The position numbers and the translations under genes were made by a program. Below the pieces are notes generated by a model that was not told where the DNA came from, did not search any database, and saw only the letters and a list, made by a program, of their open reading frames with translations. This document shows, one piece after another, positions 9,242 to 19,366 of a DNA stretch of 64,000 bases (position 1 is the first letter of the stretch; every line of letters starts with the position of its first letter). Source of the DNA: Hyphomonadaceae bacterium BRH_c29 (GTDB lineage Bacteria; Pseudomonadota; Alphaproteobacteria; Caulobacterales; Hyphomonadaceae); contig LADW01000068.1 in assembly GCA_000961695.1 (NCBI GenBank), positions 17,069 through 81,068 of the forward strand. Direction: 5' to 3'.

Positions 9242-9924
9242 TCGGCGCGCAACGCATACCCGGCAGAGCGGACGGTACGGATCGGGTCGTCACCACCGCT
9301 TTGCCGGAGCGCTTTGCGCAGGCGCCCGACATGTACGTCGACGGTACGCAGCTCGACATAGACATCAGACCCCCAGACCGTATCCAGCAACTGCTCGCGT
9401 GAGAAGACACGTCCTGGGTGCTGCATGAAATAGTCCAGCAGGCGGAACTCCGTCGGACCGAGATGGATGTCTTCGCCATTACGGTTTACGCGGTGCTCCA
9501 CACGGTCAATCTCGATATCACCGACCGTCACCTTATCGTCCCGAAGACCCGGACGGATACGACGCAACACGGCGCGCACCCGCGCCATCAGCTCGGTCGT
9601 GGAAAACGGCTTGGTAACGTAATCATCCGCACCCGTATCAAGCCCGCGGATGCGGTCACTTTCCTCACCGCGCGCCGTCAGCATAATGATCGGCATGTTC
9701 GGGTTCGCCCCTCCACTGCGGATCCTGCGGCAAACCTCGATTCCGCTCACCTTTGGCAACATCCAGTCCAGCAAGAGCAGGTCCGGCGCGCGCTCATCGA
9801 TCATGAGGAGCGCCTCCTCACCATCATGGGCAATCGCGACTTCATAATCCTCGCGCTTCAGATTGTATTGAAGCAGCTCCGAGACAGCGCTTTCGTCTTC
9901 TGCGATCAGCACGTAAGGTTTCAT
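9238..9924 (-). CDS. phoB: Phosphate regulon response regulator
   Basis: The 228-residue OmpR-type response regulator has a receiver with the phospho-acceptor Asp in DLLLLDWMLPKVSG and the conserved Thr/Lys of MLTAR and YVTKPFS, then a winged-helix domain ending in TVDVHVGRLRKAL and IRTVRSAGYALRAD. PhoB activates phosphate-starvation genes at Pho boxes. It is the last gene of the pstC-pstA-pstB-phoU-phoB run, 31 bp after phoU. The usual kinase gene phoR is not in this block. Confidence 0.96.
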   Translation of the reverse strand: MKPYVLIAEDESAVSELLQYNLKREDYEVAIAHDGEEALLMIDERAPDLLLLDWMLPKVSGIEVCRRIRSGGANPNMPIIMLTARGEESDRIRGLDTGADDYVTKPFSTTELMARVRAVLRRIRPGLRDDKVTVGDIEIDRVEHRVNRNGEDIHLGPTEFRLLDYFMQHPGRVFSREQLLDTVWGSDVYVELRTVDVHVGRLRKALRQSGGDDPIRTVRSAGYALRAD

Positions 9925-9955
9925 GTCATACTCCTGGAAAGTACCGTTCAGGCAC

Positions 9956-10633
9956 TCAAAACTTCGGACGTTCTTGGGGGGTCAGGTTTTCACCGGTGAT
10001 CTGGAAATAGACGAATTCGGCAATATTAGTGCAATGGTCGCCGATCCGTTCCAAATTCTTGGCCATGAAGAGCATATGCGCTCCATCGCTGATCGAACGC
10101 GGATCTTCGATCATGTAGGTCAGCATTTCGCGAAACAACGCATTGTAGTGCTGGTCGATTTCATCATCACTTTCCCAAACGGCTTTTGCTTCGGCCGCAT
10201 TAGCTGAAGCGTACGCGTTTAGCACTTGGTGCAATTGTCGCGACACGGGCTGCGCCATCCGGGCAACACCGCTGCGCATGGCGGGGGACACAGCTGTATC
10301 CAGGCTCAGGGCGCGCTTGCCGATATTCTTGGAAAGATCACCGATCCGTTCCAGCTCGCCCACCACCTTCAGGGCGGCAAACACAGAGCGCAGATCGTGC
10401 GCCATGGGTTGACGACGGGCAATCAGGCTGACGATCTGCCGCTCAAGCTCAGCCTCCATCCGGTCGACCTCAGGGTCCCGGTCGATGACTTCGGCGGCAA
10501 GGTCGAGATCATTATGAAGCACGGCCTTACAGGAATCGACGATCATCATCTCAACGATCCCGCCCATGCGCAGAATATCTGCAGACAGACGGTCCAGTTC
10601 TTCAGTGAAGGCGGAAACAATATGGTCTGACAT
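9956..10633 (-). CDS. phoU: Phosphate signalling accessory protein PhoU
   Basis: The 225-residue all-helical protein has two PhoU repeats, each with the metal-binding ExxxD-type helices (LKVVGELERIGDLSKNIGKRA and MAKNLERIGDHCTNIAEFVYF). PhoU couples the Pst transporter to PhoR/PhoB signalling and restrains phosphate uptake. It starts MSDHIVSAFTEELDRL, 6 bp after pstB on the same strand, consistent with one operon. Confidence 0.96.
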   Translation of the reverse strand: MSDHIVSAFTEELDRLSADILRMGGIVEMMIVDSCKAVLHNDLDLAAEVIDRDPEVDRMEAELERQIVSLIARRQPMAHDLRSVFAALKVVGELERIGDLSKNIGKRALSLDTAVSPAMRSGVARMAQPVSRQLHQVLNAYASANAAEAKAVWESDDEIDQHYNALFREMLTYMIEDPRSISDGAHMLFMAKNLERIGDHCTNIAEFVYFQITGENLTPQERPKF

Positions 10634-10639
10634 GATCTT

Positions 10640-11467
10640 TTACCCGAAACGTCCCGTGATATAGTCTTCCGTGCGGCGCTCACGCGGACTGGTGAAAATT
10701 TGATCCGTATCGCCCACTTCCACCAGGGCGCCCAGATGGAAGAAGGCTGTGCGCTGAGACACGCGGGCCGCCTGTTGCATGGAGTGGGTCACGATAATGA
10801 TACAGTATCGCTTGCGCAGGTCATCGATCAGCTCCTCGATCCGCGCGGTCGCAATCGGGTCAAGCGCAGAGCACGGCTCGTCCATCAGGATGACTTCCGG
10901 GCGCACGGCGATGGCGCGCGCGATACAGAGGCGCTGTTGCTGCCCTCCGGACAGGCTGGTTCCGGCCGCAGTCAGGCGGTCCTTCACCTCTTCCCAGAGG
11001 CCCGCCCGCTTCAGGCTTTTCTCGACGATCTCGTCCATGTCTTCGCGCCCTTCGGCCAGGCCATGGATGCGCGGGCCGTAAGCGATGTTCTCGTAGATGG
11101 ATTTCGGGAAAGGGTTCGGCTTCTGGAACACCATGCCGACGCGGGAGCGTAGCAGGACCGGATCGATGGAAGGCGAATTGATGTCCTTCCCTTCCATCAG
11201 GATCTCGCCTTCCACGCGGCAGCCTTCGATTGTGTCGTTCATCCGGTTCAGACAGCGCAGGAAAGTGGACTTGCCACACCCCGAAGGTCCGATCAGGGCG
11301 GTCACCGAACGGTCGGCAATATTCAGAGAGACGTCATAGATCGCCTGTTTGCCGCTGTAAAAGACATTGATGTGGCGGCAGGACATCCGCACGGACGCGT
11401 CCGGCGCATCTGGCAGGACACCCGTGCCCATAGCCGCATTCTCTGCGCGTGTACCGTCCATCATCAT
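10640..11467 (-). CDS. pstB: Phosphate ABC transporter ATP-binding protein
   Basis: The 275-residue ATPase energises high-affinity phosphate import. Visible motifs are Walker [10 protein letters not shown], signature LSGGQQQR, Walker [13 protein letters not shown] and the switch His of IIVTHSM. An N-terminal extension of about 25 residues precedes the conserved core. The start overlaps the pstA stop by 4 nt (ATGA), indicating translational coupling. Confidence 0.97.
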   Translation of the reverse strand: MMMDGTRAENAAMGTGVLPDAPDASVRMSCRHINVFYSGKQAIYDVSLNIADRSVTALIGPSGCGKSTFLRCLNRMNDTIEGCRVEGEILMEGKDINSPSIDPVLLRSRVGMVFQKPNPFPKSIYENIAYGPRIHGLAEGREDMDEIVEKSLKRAGLWEEVKDRLTAAGTSLSGGQQQRLCIARAIAVRPEVILMDEPCSALDPIATARIEELIDDLRKRYCIIIVTHSMQQAARVSQRTAFFHLGALVEVGDTDQIFTSPRERRTEDYITGRFG

Positions 11468-13029
11468 CTCCGCTCGAACTGGCGCCGCAGGAACACGACC
11501 ACGATATTCATCGCTATCAGGAAGGTGAGCAGGATCAAAATGACCGCGCCCGTCATCGGCTCCCAGGCCCGCTCGGCCTGCGTCGCCCAGGAATAGATAA
11601 GGACGGGCAGCGCGGTGGCCTCATCAGTGGGGCTGCGCGGGACTTCCGCGACAAAGGCGACCATACCGATCAGCAGGAGCGGCGCCGTCTCGCCGAGCGC
11701 CCTCGCCATGCCGAGAATGGCCCCGGTCAGCATACCCGGCGCGGCCAGCGGCAGCACATGGTGGAAAACCGTCTGCATCCGCGATGCGCCGATGGCGAGC
11801 GCTGCGTCACGCACCGATTGCGGCACCGATTTCAACGCCGAGCGGGACGCAATGATCACCACAGGCAGGATCAGCAAAGCCAGGACCAGCCCGCCCACAA
11901 CTGGCGCCGAACGCGGCAATCCGAACGCCCCAAGGAACACGGCTGCCCCCAACAGGCCGAACACAATCGAAGGCACAGCCGCGAGATTGTTGATGTTGAC
12001 CTCGATCAGACCGGTCACCCGGTTCCGCGGCGCAAATTCTTCCAGATAGATCGACGCGAGTATCCCGACCGGGATCGCCAGTGCGGCCGTTACAAGAAGC
12101 GTCAGTAATGAACCGACAATCGCCGCCAGCGCGCCCGCAAGCTCGGGTTGAGTGCTGTCTGTATGGGTCAGCAGGCTCCAATGCGGCACCCGCGCGATGC
12201 GGCCATCTGCTTTCAACGCGAGCAGCCAGGCGATCTGCTGATCCGTGACGGGACGCTCAGACTCTGGTGCCAGGATCAGCTGAGCCCGAACCGGGTGCGT
12301 GCGGAAATCCTGCAGAGTTCCGGTCAGCAGCGTGCCGCTGGCACCAGAACTGTCGAGGCTGCTTGCCTTGAGGGTCGACAAACCCGCGCTCAACAGCACC
12401 GATCCCCCGCCCAGCATACCCGGCGACGGCACGCCCTCCAGAGATGTGGCGGTGAGCAAGCGAGTGAACGCGCCCTCTCCGGTCAGGCTGATCGTCCCGG
12501 TCTCGACATCCTGCACGGCATCCACCCGGCCGACAGGCACGGTCAGGTGCCGCGCAATGGCCCCTTTCAGATAGAGATCAAGATCGTCCGAAAGCGGCAG
12601 CCGGACATGGCGAACAGCCCCCACCGCTCGCCGATCGCGCACAATGGCCCGAGCCTCAGGCAGCACCGCCAGGCGGGTGATCAGGCCGTTCAGCGCATGC
12701 CGCTTCGCCGGGTCATCAATCGCTTCCGGGAACCGTGCCAGCAGGTCCTCGTGCACACGCCGGTAAACCTCGTCCACCGGCGGCAGCGCATCGGGCGTCA
12801 CATTGCCAAAGGTTTCACGGTCGACATCCAGATCAAAGGCGACCACATGATAGCTCGCTGCCGACACGGCCTGTGTCGCAATCGACGCCAGCAACAATGC
12901 CAGCGCAGACAGCGCAAACCCAATGGCCAGGCGGCCATACCATTTGAAACGCCGGTCAGCCGCCCGCCGCCGGCGCAGCCGCTTCAGCGCCTTCTCACTG
13001 GCGAATGGAGGGGAGGACGACTCACTCAT
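11464..13029 (-). CDS. pstA: Phosphate ABC transporter permease PstA, extended form
   Basis: The 521-residue inner-membrane permease is much longer than enterobacterial PstA (about 296). The extra N-terminal half (residues about 30 to 260) starts with one membrane helix and then a periplasmic-looking region, matching the DUF3333 extension known in alphaproteobacterial PstA. The permease core follows, with several helices and the EAA-like loop [19 protein letters not shown]. It overlaps pstC by 8 nt and pstB by 4 nt. Confidence 0.94.
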   Translation of the reverse strand: MSESSSPPFASEKALKRLRRRRAADRRFKWYGRLAIGFALSALALLLASIATQAVSAASYHVVAFDLDVDRETFGNVTPDALPPVDEVYRRVHEDLLARFPEAIDDPAKRHALNGLITRLAVLPEARAIVRDRRAVGAVRHVRLPLSDDLDLYLKGAIARHLTVPVGRVDAVQDVETGTISLTGEGAFTRLLTATSLEGVPSPGMLGGGSVLLSAGLSTLKASSLDSSGASGTLLTGTLQDFRTHPVRAQLILAPESERPVTDQQIAWLLALKADGRIARVPHWSLLTHTDSTQPELAGALAAIVGSLLTLLVTAALAIPVGILASIYLEEFAPRNRVTGLIEVNINNLAAVPSIVFGLLGAAVFLGAFGLPRSAPVVGGLVLALLILPVVIIASRSALKSVPQSVRDAALAIGASRMQTVFHHVLPLAAPGMLTGAILGMARALGETAPLLLIGMVAFVAEVPRSPTDEATALPVLIYSWATQAERAWEPMTGAVILILLTFLIAMNIVVVFLRRQFERR

Positions 13030-14452
13030 ATTTTTCCCGGAACCGTTTTACCACAGTGATGGCGACAAGGTTGAACACGAGCGTGACGAGAAACAGCACA
13101 AGCCCCAGCGCGAAGGCCGACAGCGTTTTCGGACTGTCGAATTCGGATTCGCCGGTCAGCAGCGACACGATCTGAACCGTGATCGTGGTTAGGTCAGAGG
13201 TCGGATCCGGAGATATCCGCGCACGCTGGCCTGCCGCCATGACCACGATCATGGTCTCGCCGATGGCGCGGGAGACTGCCAGCAGAAGCGCCGCGATAAT
13301 CCCCGGCAGCGCTGCCGGCACCACGACCTGACGGATCGCCTCGGACTTGGTCGCCCCCATCGCGAAGGCTCCGTCGCGCAAGGACTGCGGCACCGCACGG
13401 ATCACATCGTCTGACAGCGAGGACACGAACGGGATCACCATGATCCCCATGACAATCCCCGCGGCGAGCGCACTTGTGGGCTGGGCCGCGAGGAGCGCGC
13501 CATCTGCCAGCCCCCAGGCGATCAGCTGAGCATTGATCCACAGCGCCACCGTTCGAACGGTCGGCGCAATCACAAGCAGGGCGAAGAAGCCGTACACAAC
13601 GGTCGGGATGCCCGCCAGGATCTCCAGCAAGGGCTTGATGATCGCGCGCACCCGCCCACTCGCATATTCGGACAGGTAAATCGCGGCGAACAGGCCGACG
13701 GGCGCCGCCACCACCATCGCCAGGAACGATATCATGAACGTGCCGAAGAACAGCGGCAGCGCCCCGAACTCCGCGCTTGTCTGCGCATTCCAGCGCGTTC
13801 CGAACAGGAAGTCCCACACCGGCACTTCGGCAAAGAAGCGCATGCTCTCGAACACGAGCGAGGCGACGATGCCTACCGTCGTCGCGATGGCCAGTGCGGC
13901 GCACAGGAACAGGAACCATTCGATCCCGCTCTCGACATGCTGGCGCGCGCGGAAGGCTGGAGACAAGCTCCGCCTCGCCAGCACCATACCGCCGAAAGAC
14001 AGGACGCAGGCAAGCAGCAGCGTCAAGAGGTTCAGCGTGCCACGAATCTCGCCATAGCGATCGGTCACCGTGTCGAACACACGCTCCCCACTCAGGAAGT
14101 CCGGCATCCGGGCCGCACGGGCCACCGTTTCGATATAGGTGGTCAGCTCGCCGGGCGAGAGGATCGAGAAGCCAGCCGGCAATTCGCTGCGCAGAATCGC
14201 TCGTGACGTGCCCTCCCCAAAAAATGTATACCCCAGCCCCACCAGCACAACCGGCACCAGGCTCCACATCAGAACGAAGTAGCCATGCGCGTTCGGGCGT
14301 GAGTTCGGGTGCTCGTCTCCATTGAACGAAAACTGCTCAGCCCGCAGGCGCCCTGCAATGAATCCAAGGGATGCAAGAGTCACCGCTGCCGCGAGGAGCA
14401 GGAAGTCCATTGGCAGGTGGCCCAATTCCGAGAGCATCCAGTCCCCGTTCAA
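13022..14452 (-). CDS. pstC: Phosphate ABC transporter permease PstC
   Basis: The 476-residue inner-membrane permease is first in the pst operon. It has multiple hydrophobic helices and the permease loop GATKSEAIRQVVVPAALPGI near residue 370. As in other alphaproteobacteria it carries an N-terminal extension of over 100 residues with two helices and a periplasmic segment. A Pho box lies about 30 to 50 bp upstream. No pstS (binding protein) gene precedes it, so that component must be encoded elsewhere. Confidence 0.94.
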   Translation of the reverse strand: MNGDWMLSELGHLPMDFLLLAAAVTLASLGFIAGRLRAEQFSFNGDEHPNSRPNAHGYFVLMWSLVPVVLVGLGYTFFGEGTSRAILRSELPAGFSILSPGELTTYIETVARAARMPDFLSGERVFDTVTDRYGEIRGTLNLLTLLLACVLSFGGMVLARRSLSPAFRARQHVESGIEWFLFLCAALAIATTVGIVASLVFESMRFFAEVPVWDFLFGTRWNAQTSAEFGALPLFFGTFMISFLAMVVAAPVGLFAAIYLSEYASGRVRAIIKPLLEILAGIPTVVYGFFALLVIAPTVRTVALWINAQLIAWGLADGALLAAQPTSALAAGIVMGIMVIPFVSSLSDDVIRAVPQSLRDGAFAMGATKSEAIRQVVVPAALPGIIAALLLAVSRAIGETMIVVMAAGQRARISPDPTSDLTTITVQIVSLLTGESEFDSPKTLSAFALGLVLFLVTLVFNLVAITVVKRFREKYE

Positions 14453-14482
14453 CCGTCAGCTGTGCACCCCTTACTGGAGTGC

Positions 14483-14500
14483 AGCGACACTTATGTGACA
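14483..14500 (-). promoter_or_regulatory. Candidate Pho box upstream of pstC
   Basis: Read on the minus strand this is TGTCACATAAGTGTCGCT: two TGTC(A/G)C half-repeats 11 bp apart, the spacing of PhoB direct repeats. A third TGTC lies further upstream. It sits between divergent pstC and hslV and points at pstC, as expected for PhoB autoregulation. Confidence 0.7.
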
Positions 14501-14567
14501 ATTCGTGCCGACAAAGCGGCCCAGCCGACTCCTTGCACCTGAGCACCTGATCGTCCACATCTCTGGC

Positions 14568-15128
14568 ATGACTGGCGCACCCGATCCCACTTCACCCGGC
14601 TGGCATGGAACCACCATCCTGGCCGTTCGCAAGAACAATAAACTTGTCATGCTCTCGGATGGGCAGGTCTCGATGGGCCAGACCATCATGAAGGGCAATG
14701 CGAGGAAGGTCCGGCGACTGGCCGATGGCAAGATCCTCGCCGGATTTGCTGGGGCGACGGCGGATGCCTTCACCCTGTTCGAGCGGCTTGAGGTCAAGCT
14801 GGAGCGCCATGCTGGCCAGCTCTCGCGCGCCGCTGTGGAACTCGCCAAAGACTGGCGGACCGAGAAATACCTCCAGAAACTGGAAGCCCTGCTGATCGTG
14901 GCCGACAAGGAGGTCACGCTGGTCCTGACAGGCGCGGGAGACGTGCTGGAGCCCGAACACCATGTCGTGGCCGTCGGCTCCGGCGGCAATTACGCCCTGT
15001 CTGCAGCCCGCGCCCTCTATGAATACGAGGAAGATGCCGAAGTGCTCGGTCGCAAGGCAATGCAGATCGCCGCCGACATCTGCGTTTATACCAACGGCCA
15101 TTTCACGGTCGAAACCCTCGACATCTGA
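14568..15128 (+). CDS. hslV: ATP-dependent protease peptidase subunit HslV
   Basis: This 186-residue threonine peptidase forms the proteolytic core of the HslUV (ClpYQ) complex. The catalytic Thr is in HGTTILAV, preceded by a propeptide of about 14 residues as in many alphaproteobacterial homologues. GNARKVRRL and [17 protein letters not shown] are further family signatures. I chose the ATG at 14568; a longer frame from 14505 has no family support. hslU follows 18 bp downstream, so the pair is an operon. Confidence 0.96.
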   Translation: MTGAPDPTSPGWHGTTILAVRKNNKLVMLSDGQVSMGQTIMKGNARKVRRLADGKILAGFAGATADAFTLFERLEVKLERHAGQLSRAAVELAKDWRTEKYLQKLEALLIVADKEVTLVLTGAGDVLEPEHHVVAVGSGGNYALSAARALYEYEEDAEVLGRKAMQIAADICVYTNGHFTVETLDI

Positions 15129-15146
15129 TCAGGCGCTGCATTTTTC

Positions 15147-16454
15147 ATGACTGAACTTACCCCCCGCGAAATTGTTGTTGAACTCGACCGCCACATCGTT
15201 GGCCAGACCGGTGCCAAGCGCGCAGTGGCCATTGCCCTGCGCAATCGCTGGCGCCGCAAGCAGACCCCGGAAAACCTTCAAGGCGAGATCACACCCAAGA
15301 ACATCCTGATGATCGGGCCGACCGGCGTCGGCAAGACGGAAGTCTCGCGCCGCCTCGCCCGTCTCGCCAACGCCCCCTTCCTGAAGGTTGAGGCCACCAA
15401 GTTCACCGAGGTCGGCTATGTCGGGCGTGACGTGGAACAGATCATCCGCGACCTGGTCGAAACCGCCGTCGGCATGGTACGCGAGCAAAAGCGCGCTGGT
15501 GTGCAGCAAAAGGCCCAGGACGCCGCCGAGGAACGCCTGCTTGACGCCCTCGTCGGCGCAGAGGCCCAGTCCTCCACCCGCGAAGTCTTCCGCCGCAAGC
15601 TGCGAGACGGCGACCTCGACGACAAGGAAGTCGACATCGACATGCCCGAATCCGGCAGTCCGATGGAAATGTTCGACATACCCGGCCAGGGCGGCTCCAT
15701 GGGCATGATCAATCTGTCCGACATGCTGGGCAAGGCCATGGGCGGCAATCGCACCAAGCGCGTCCGCACCACCGTGAAAGAGGCCTACAAGCCCCTCCTG
15801 GACGAAGAAGCCGACAAGATGATCGACGAGGAAGCGATCGTCCGCGAAGCCGTGAACGCGGTCGAACAGGACGGCATCGTCTTCCTAGACGAGATCGACA
15901 AGATCGCCGCCAAGTCAGAACGCGGCGGCGCCGATGTCAGCCGCGAGGGCGTGCAGCGTGACCTCCTGCCCCTGATCGAAGGCACGACCGTCTCCACCAA
16001 ACGCGGCGCGATCAAGACGGACCACATCCTCTTCATCGCCTCTGGCGCATTCCATGTGTCCAAACCGTCAGACCTGCTGCCCGAACTTCAGGGCCGCCTG
16101 CCGATCCGTGTGGAGCTGGAAGCCCTCTCCCGCGATGACCTGCGCCGCATCCTGGTCGAACCGGAAGCCAGCCTGATCCGCCAGTACGAGGCCCTGATGG
16201 CCGCCGAGGGCGTCACGCTCGTCTTCGAGGACGCTGCCATCGACCGCCTGGCAGACCTCGCCGAAGCCGTGAATAACAGCGTCGAGAATATCGGCGCCCG
16301 CCGCCTGCAAACCGTTCTGGAACGCCTGCTGGACGAGATCAGCTTCGAAGCGCCCGAGCGAACGGGCGAGACAATCACGATCACGGCGGACTATGTGAAC
16401 GAACGCGTCAGCGGCCTCGCCGCCGATGCGGACCTGTCGAAATTCATCCTGTAA
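15147..16454 (+). CDS. hslU: ATP-dependent protease ATPase subunit HslU
   Basis: The 435-residue AAA+ unfoldase feeds substrates to HslV. It begins [20 protein letters not shown] and carries Walker [10 protein letters not shown], pore loop GYVGRDVE, Walker B VFLDEIDK and the C-terminal sensor/arginine segment [16 protein letters not shown], ending FIL as HslU tails do for docking into HslV. The length is normal. It ends 9 bp from the convergent NUDIX gene. Confidence 0.97.
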   Translation: MTELTPREIVVELDRHIVGQTGAKRAVAIALRNRWRRKQTPENLQGEITPKNILMIGPTGVGKTEVSRRLARLANAPFLKVEATKFTEVGYVGRDVEQIIRDLVETAVGMVREQKRAGVQQKAQDAAEERLLDALVGAEAQSSTREVFRRKLRDGDLDDKEVDIDMPESGSPMEMFDIPGQGGSMGMINLSDMLGKAMGGNRTKRVRTTVKEAYKPLLDEEADKMIDEEAIVREAVNAVEQDGIVFLDEIDKIAAKSERGGADVSREGVQRDLLPLIEGTTVSTKRGAIKTDHILFIASGAFHVSKPSDLLPELQGRLPIRVELEALSRDDLRRILVEPEASLIRQYEALMAAEGVTLVFEDAAIDRLADLAEAVNNSVENIGARRLQTVLERLLDEISFEAPERTGETITITADYVNERVSGLAADADLSKFIL

Positions 16455-16463
16455 CGGAAGGTC

Positions 16464-17270
16464 TCAGACCTTGACGTTGGAGAGCAGCTCCACCGTCTGG
16501 CCATAGCCTTCCACGTCCGGAATGAAGAGACAGGGATTGCCGTTCTCATCCTTGCCGGCTTTGGGCAGCACGGTCGGTACGTCCATTGCTCCGAAGCGAG
16601 CCATAGCGTCGCTGACAGATGTTGCCAGCGTCAGGCGCTTCAGGTTCATCCGTGTCGGGAAGATAATCGTGGCGCGGCCATCGGCTTCCTGGGCCAACGC
16701 CTCTTCAGCTGACAGCCAGACTGCATCGGTCGTCTCACGGCCATCGTGTGCCGCAATCTGTTCCGGCGGGGCGGGCGCGAGATAGAAATGCGTGTCGAAC
16801 CGTTTCGGCATCATGGTTGGCGTGATCCAGTGGCCAAACTGGATCAGGCTGTCGAGTGCCAGGACAAGGTCATGCGCGCGCAGCAGGTCCAGGAAGCTCA
16901 TCTCGCCCCGGTCAACGGCATGACGGTGCGGGGCCAGCTTGTCCGCGATGTCCGCGCCAACCAGCGGCGCACCCGTGCCGCGGGCTGAGGCCGGACGGAC
17001 CAGCAGCAAGCCACTCTCCTCAAACGCCTCCCTCAGGGCTGCGATGCGAGCATCCTGCTGCACCGGACCATAGTCACCATCGGTGTAAGCATCCCAGTCT
17101 GTCCGGGAGTCATCTCCACTGGCCTTGCCGCCCGGAAACACCAGCGCACCCGCCGCGAAATCAATCTCGTAGTGGCGCTTGACCATGAGCACTTCCGGCG
17201 GGCCTTCGGCCGCGTCGCGTAGCATCAAGATTGTGGCGGACAGGCGTGGCTCGGACGGCGTCTTTTCCAT
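16464..17270 (-). CDS. NUDIX hydrolase
   Basis: This protein of about 268 residues is of the larger NUDIX type seen near CoA metabolism genes. FPGGKASGDD and the separated REAFEESGLLL make up the NUDIX box, with an insert between the two halves as in NUDT7/NUDT19-like CoA pyrophosphatases. The ATG at 17270 has GGGGGAG 5 nt upstream; the frame opens at 17291. The substrate is not determinable from sequence. Confidence 0.87.
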   Translation of the reverse strand: MEKTPSEPRLSATILMLRDAAEGPPEVLMVKRHYEIDFAAGALVFPGGKASGDDSRTDWDAYTDGDYGPVQQDARIAALREAFEESGLLLVRPASARGTGAPLVGADIADKLAPHRHAVDRGEMSFLDLLRAHDLVLALDSLIQFGHWITPTMMPKRFDTHFYLAPAPPEQIAAHDGRETTDAVWLSAEEALAQEADGRATIIFPTRMNLKRLTLATSVSDAMARFGAMDVPTVLPKAGKDENGNPCLFIPDVEGYGQTVELLSNVKV

Positions 17271-17383
17271 TTTACTCCCCCTATCGGGCAAATTTCATCG
17301 AAATGTGCCTCTGTTCTTACGCGTGATCTTCAGCCTCCACCCTTAGGGAAGGCAAGACCAACAAGGAAGATGAGCGGAACACA

Positions 17384-18058
17384 ATGAAACAGACTTGGGC
17401 AGCCACCTCCGTCCAAACCCTTCCGGCACCGAACGTTCGCTTTGAGCCGGTTCTGGATCTTGCCACGGGCGACGCGCTCGGCATGGCGGCGGAACTGCCT
17501 TTCTGCTTCGAAGATGGCCCCTCTTTCGGCCCGGCACGCGCCCGCCAGAGCGAATCCAACTCAGCCAAATGGGTTGCAGACCGGATCGGCGAAGTCGCCT
17601 GCGTCGCGCATGAATTCCGCCAGGACCACCGCCCGATCATCCTGCCGGCCCCGGTTGCCGCCTTGGCAAACCCGGACACGGCTCTGGCCTGCGATGCCCG
17701 CGTGCGTCGCTCCACTTTCTGCCAGCAGGAATTCTGCCTCGAATTCACGGATACCGCGTTTGCCGGCGATCCTGCCGACTGCACCAGCCGCGTCGCGCAC
17801 TTCCGCCGCCATGGCTTCCGCGTCTCTGTCGACATGCGCAAGTCCTGGTCGACGCCGCTCGCTGAAGGCATGCGCCTTCTGATCGACACGCTGCGGGTGG
17901 ATGCCCGCAACCTGGACTGCGAAGACCTTATGGAAACCTGCGAAGTGGCTGCCACTGCGGGCATTCTGGTCATCGCCGAGAATGCTCACTGGCGTGATGC
18001 CGACGAACTCGGCCGCCTCGGCATTTCAGCCGGCACACGCCTGCGCGCGGACGCTTAA
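17384..18058 (+). CDS. Degenerate EAL-domain protein
   Basis: The 224-residue protein resembles a c-di-GMP phosphodiesterase EAL domain without its active site. VRFEPVLDLATGDALGMAAEL aligns with the usual domain start, but the Glu-Ala-Leu signature reads AEL-like with the metal residues lost, and FCLEFTDTAF replaces the ELTES-type loop. The later segment AGILVIAENAHWRDADELGRLGI keeps the fold's order. It is likely a non-catalytic binding or scaffold protein. It overlaps the next gene by 4 nt, convergently. Confidence 0.7.
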   Translation: MKQTWAATSVQTLPAPNVRFEPVLDLATGDALGMAAELPFCFEDGPSFGPARARQSESNSAKWVADRIGEVACVAHEFRQDHRPIILPAPVAALANPDTALACDARVRRSTFCQQEFCLEFTDTAFAGDPADCTSRVAHFRRHGFRVSVDMRKSWSTPLAEGMRLLIDTLRVDARNLDCEDLMETCEVAATAGILVIAENAHWRDADELGRLGISAGTRLRADA

Positions 18059-19218
18059 GCGGCGTCGCCGTCCGCGACGGCTTTTTCTTCGGCCGCCGCC
18101 ATTTCGGAATAATAATCGAGCTTTTCGAGCAGGTATTCGAGGTCATCTTTCGGGATGGCCTGGAACTGCGTCAGCACACGCTCGATCATGCGGGCCCGGA
18201 AGCGGGCCCGGTCGTTCGTGCCGCCGTCATAGCTCGTCTCGTGGAACACGCCCACCGCCGCCTTGAAGGCCGGCAACATCTTGCGCGGCAGTCCGGCCCG
18301 GTCGAACACGGCCTGCAGGCCCAGAGGGCCAGCATCGTGGATCATGAGCCAGACACGCTGGTGTGCGACGCCTGACAGTTCCGCCAGTGCGTGCTCCACA
18401 AACGGCATCTGACCACAGCAGAGCGCACGCATGATCAGGGAATGGCTGAGCCGCCCATTCAGGTTCAGCTGGCCGACAAAGCGCGGCAGGTCATTCGTGC
18501 GGCCCGCCTGCTCAACCAGGTCGACGGTCGCCCGCTCGCGCGCCCCGGCAGCCAGATCAATCGCCATCTGCGCTGGTAATTCATGACGGTTCACCAGCAT
18601 GTCGAACAGCTGGCCCGAGACGAGCGCAACCATCTTCTCGGCGATATGCATCGGGATAAAGTCGCGCCGGATCAGGCCCGTCTGGACGATCTCATCGCTG
18701 CCAAAGCGGCGCAACGTCTCATCATAGGCCCGGTCAGTGTAATCGGCATTCGTATTGGCGGCGAGCGCGCGGACAGCTTCGACTGCGCCATGCTCTGAAA
18801 TCACTTCGGTCAGCGTCACGGTGATACTGTCGCGCGCCGCAATCGCGGCCTGCTTCGCCGCTGTCACAGACAGGACCAGCTCGATCAGGTCTTCCTCAGT
18901 GAAAACGGGCGAATCCTGCAGCACCGGAATGGCCACGGCCTCGATGTCCTGCGCCAGTTTCAGCGCAATGGCACGCGGCAGGATCGGCGAATTGCGCAGC
19001 GTGACCGACAGCGTGCGCCGCACGAGGTCCGCCGCGTCATCCGCGAGAATCGCCATGATCTCTTCGGCGTATTTCCGCTCGTCATCGCTCAGTACGTCCA
19101 GCGCGATACGGCGGCACAGTCTGTGCGCCACCGAAGCGCGCTGCTCCGGCGTTTCGCCCTTCATCAGGCGGTGGATGTCCTGCTCGGTCAGTTGCGGCCG
19201 GATGGCTTGTACGCTCAT
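18055..19218 (-). CDS. DUF2336-type helical repeat protein
   Basis: The 387-residue protein is almost entirely alpha-helical and lacks membrane segments or a signal peptide. The order of motifs (RLCRRIALDVLSDDERKYAEEI, SVTLRNSPILPRAIALKLAQD, HIAEKMVALVSGQLF) fits the alphaproteobacterial DUF2336 family, which resembles HEAT-like repeats; some members link to c-di-GMP or cell-cycle signalling. Whether it works with the adjacent degenerate EAL protein is unknown. The family call is moderate. Confidence 0.7.
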   Translation of the reverse strand: MSVQAIRPQLTEQDIHRLMKGETPEQRASVAHRLCRRIALDVLSDDERKYAEEIMAILADDAADLVRRTLSVTLRNSPILPRAIALKLAQDIEAVAIPVLQDSPVFTEEDLIELVLSVTAAKQAAIAARDSITVTLTEVISEHGAVEAVRALAANTNADYTDRAYDETLRRFGSDEIVQTGLIRRDFIPMHIAEKMVALVSGQLFDMLVNRHELPAQMAIDLAAGARERATVDLVEQAGRTNDLPRFVGQLNLNGRLSHSLIMRALCCGQMPFVEHALAELSGVAHQRVWLMIHDAGPLGLQAVFDRAGLPRKMLPAFKAAVGVFHETSYDGGTNDRARFRARMIERVLTQFQAIPKDDLEYLLEKLDYYSEMAAAEEKAVADGDAA

Positions 19219-19315
19219 AGGAACCGAAACCCCTCATTAACGATTCGAGGCACCATCGCCTGCGACGGTTAATAGGCGGTTTACCAACTGGCTCACACCC
19301 GGACTGAACAGCAAA

Positions 19316-19339
19316 ACGCCGGACCCTGGGGCCCGGCGT
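19316..19339 (-). terminator. Probable terminator of tig
   Basis: An ACGCCGG arm pairs with CCGGCGT around an inner CCC/GGG stem, followed on the minus strand by TTTT. It lies 28 bp downstream of the trigger factor stop codon, in the right orientation for a Rho-independent terminator. Confidence 0.7.
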
Positions 19340-19366
19340 CATGAAATTTCTGTCAGGAAAGAAAGA

